Shown: positions 63,865 to 64,000 of the stretch, piece by piece
Numbering within the stretch: the first letter of the stretch is position 1
Layout of the letters: every line of letters starts with the position of its first letter
Source of the DNA: Polytrichum commune
Taxonomy: Eukaryota > Streptophyta > Polytrichopsida > Polytrichales > Polytrichaceae
DNA: 64,000 nt
Direction: 5' to 3'
Assembly: GCA_950295325.1 (NCBI GenBank)
Contig: OX485803.1
Location: 42,053,554-42,117,553, forward strand
The notes under the pieces: model-generated
Database searches by the model: none
Told to the model about the DNA's origin: nothing
Seen by the model: only the letters and a program-made list of their open reading frames with translations
Translations under genes and position numbers: made by a program

Positions 63865-64000
63865 GGCCAGGGATTCGTGGCACTCAACTAAAGTCATCCA
63901 GTAACAAAAATCAGATGAGTCCATCAAGTAGCTCGGATGAAGCTTACTTTAGTGAAACGCCTCCCAGTTGGCATGTCAGACCTATTTTCTCCCTCATAGC
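63865..64000. other. Host flank to the right of the MULE
   Basis: Follows the second target duplication. The ancestral empty site would join the sequence ending at 56663 directly to 63865 onward. Nothing else is recognisable in this short piece. Confidence 0.6.

Noticed and set aside
63525-63891. Open frames in the right MULE terminal repeat
   Set aside because: Same low-complexity artefact as in the left repeat.

Overview
This is a stretch of plant nuclear genome. The evidence is GT-AG introns, a plant-type MBOAT lysophospholipid acyltransferase, a mitochondrial citrate synthase split into about 19 coding exons, and plant transposon families (copia, PIF/Harbinger, MULE, tRNA-derived SINE, MITEs). 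Long AT-rich intergenic tracts and long introns make a non-flowering land plant (fern, lycophyte or bryophyte) plausible, but the sequence does not fix the species. No rRNA, tRNA or CRISPR was seen.

Layout. 1-5.4 kb: a tandem duplication of unknown role, then an apparently intact 8-exon LPCAT-type gene on +. 6.2-7.6 kb: a decayed copia fragment. 7.6-16.4 kb: AT-rich, mostly featureless, with a 365-bp SINE flanked by a 9-bp target duplication and a cluster of hairpins. 16375-20926: a 4.55-kb PIF/Harbinger element with both genes present but carrying stop codons, followed by a 257-bp MITE. 21-28 kb: AT-rich repeats and a frameshifted intronless copy of the splicing factor gene U2AF35. 28.2-32.0 kb on -: a many-exon gene that I could not identify. 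32.2-44.9 kb: intergenic, with copies of a ~480-bp MITE family. 44.9-56.25 kb on -: the citrate synthase gene, whose introns carry another MITE copy, a microsatellite and a tandem array. 56664-63855: a 7.19-kb GC-rich Mutator-like element (MULE) inserted about 0.4 kb upstream of the citrate synthase start codon.

The MULE is the most striking system. It has 361/377-bp terminal inverted repeats, a perfect 9-bp target duplication and two convergent genes reading inward from the two repeats, an arrangement like maize MuDR. One gene encodes a DDE/SWIM transposase of about 944 codons. The other encodes an unrecognised protein with a C2HC finger. Each has one apparent lesion: an in-frame TAG in the accessory gene, and a missing AG acceptor in the second intron of the transposase gene. 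The two housekeeping enzymes (phospholipid remodelling, TCA cycle) have no evident functional link.
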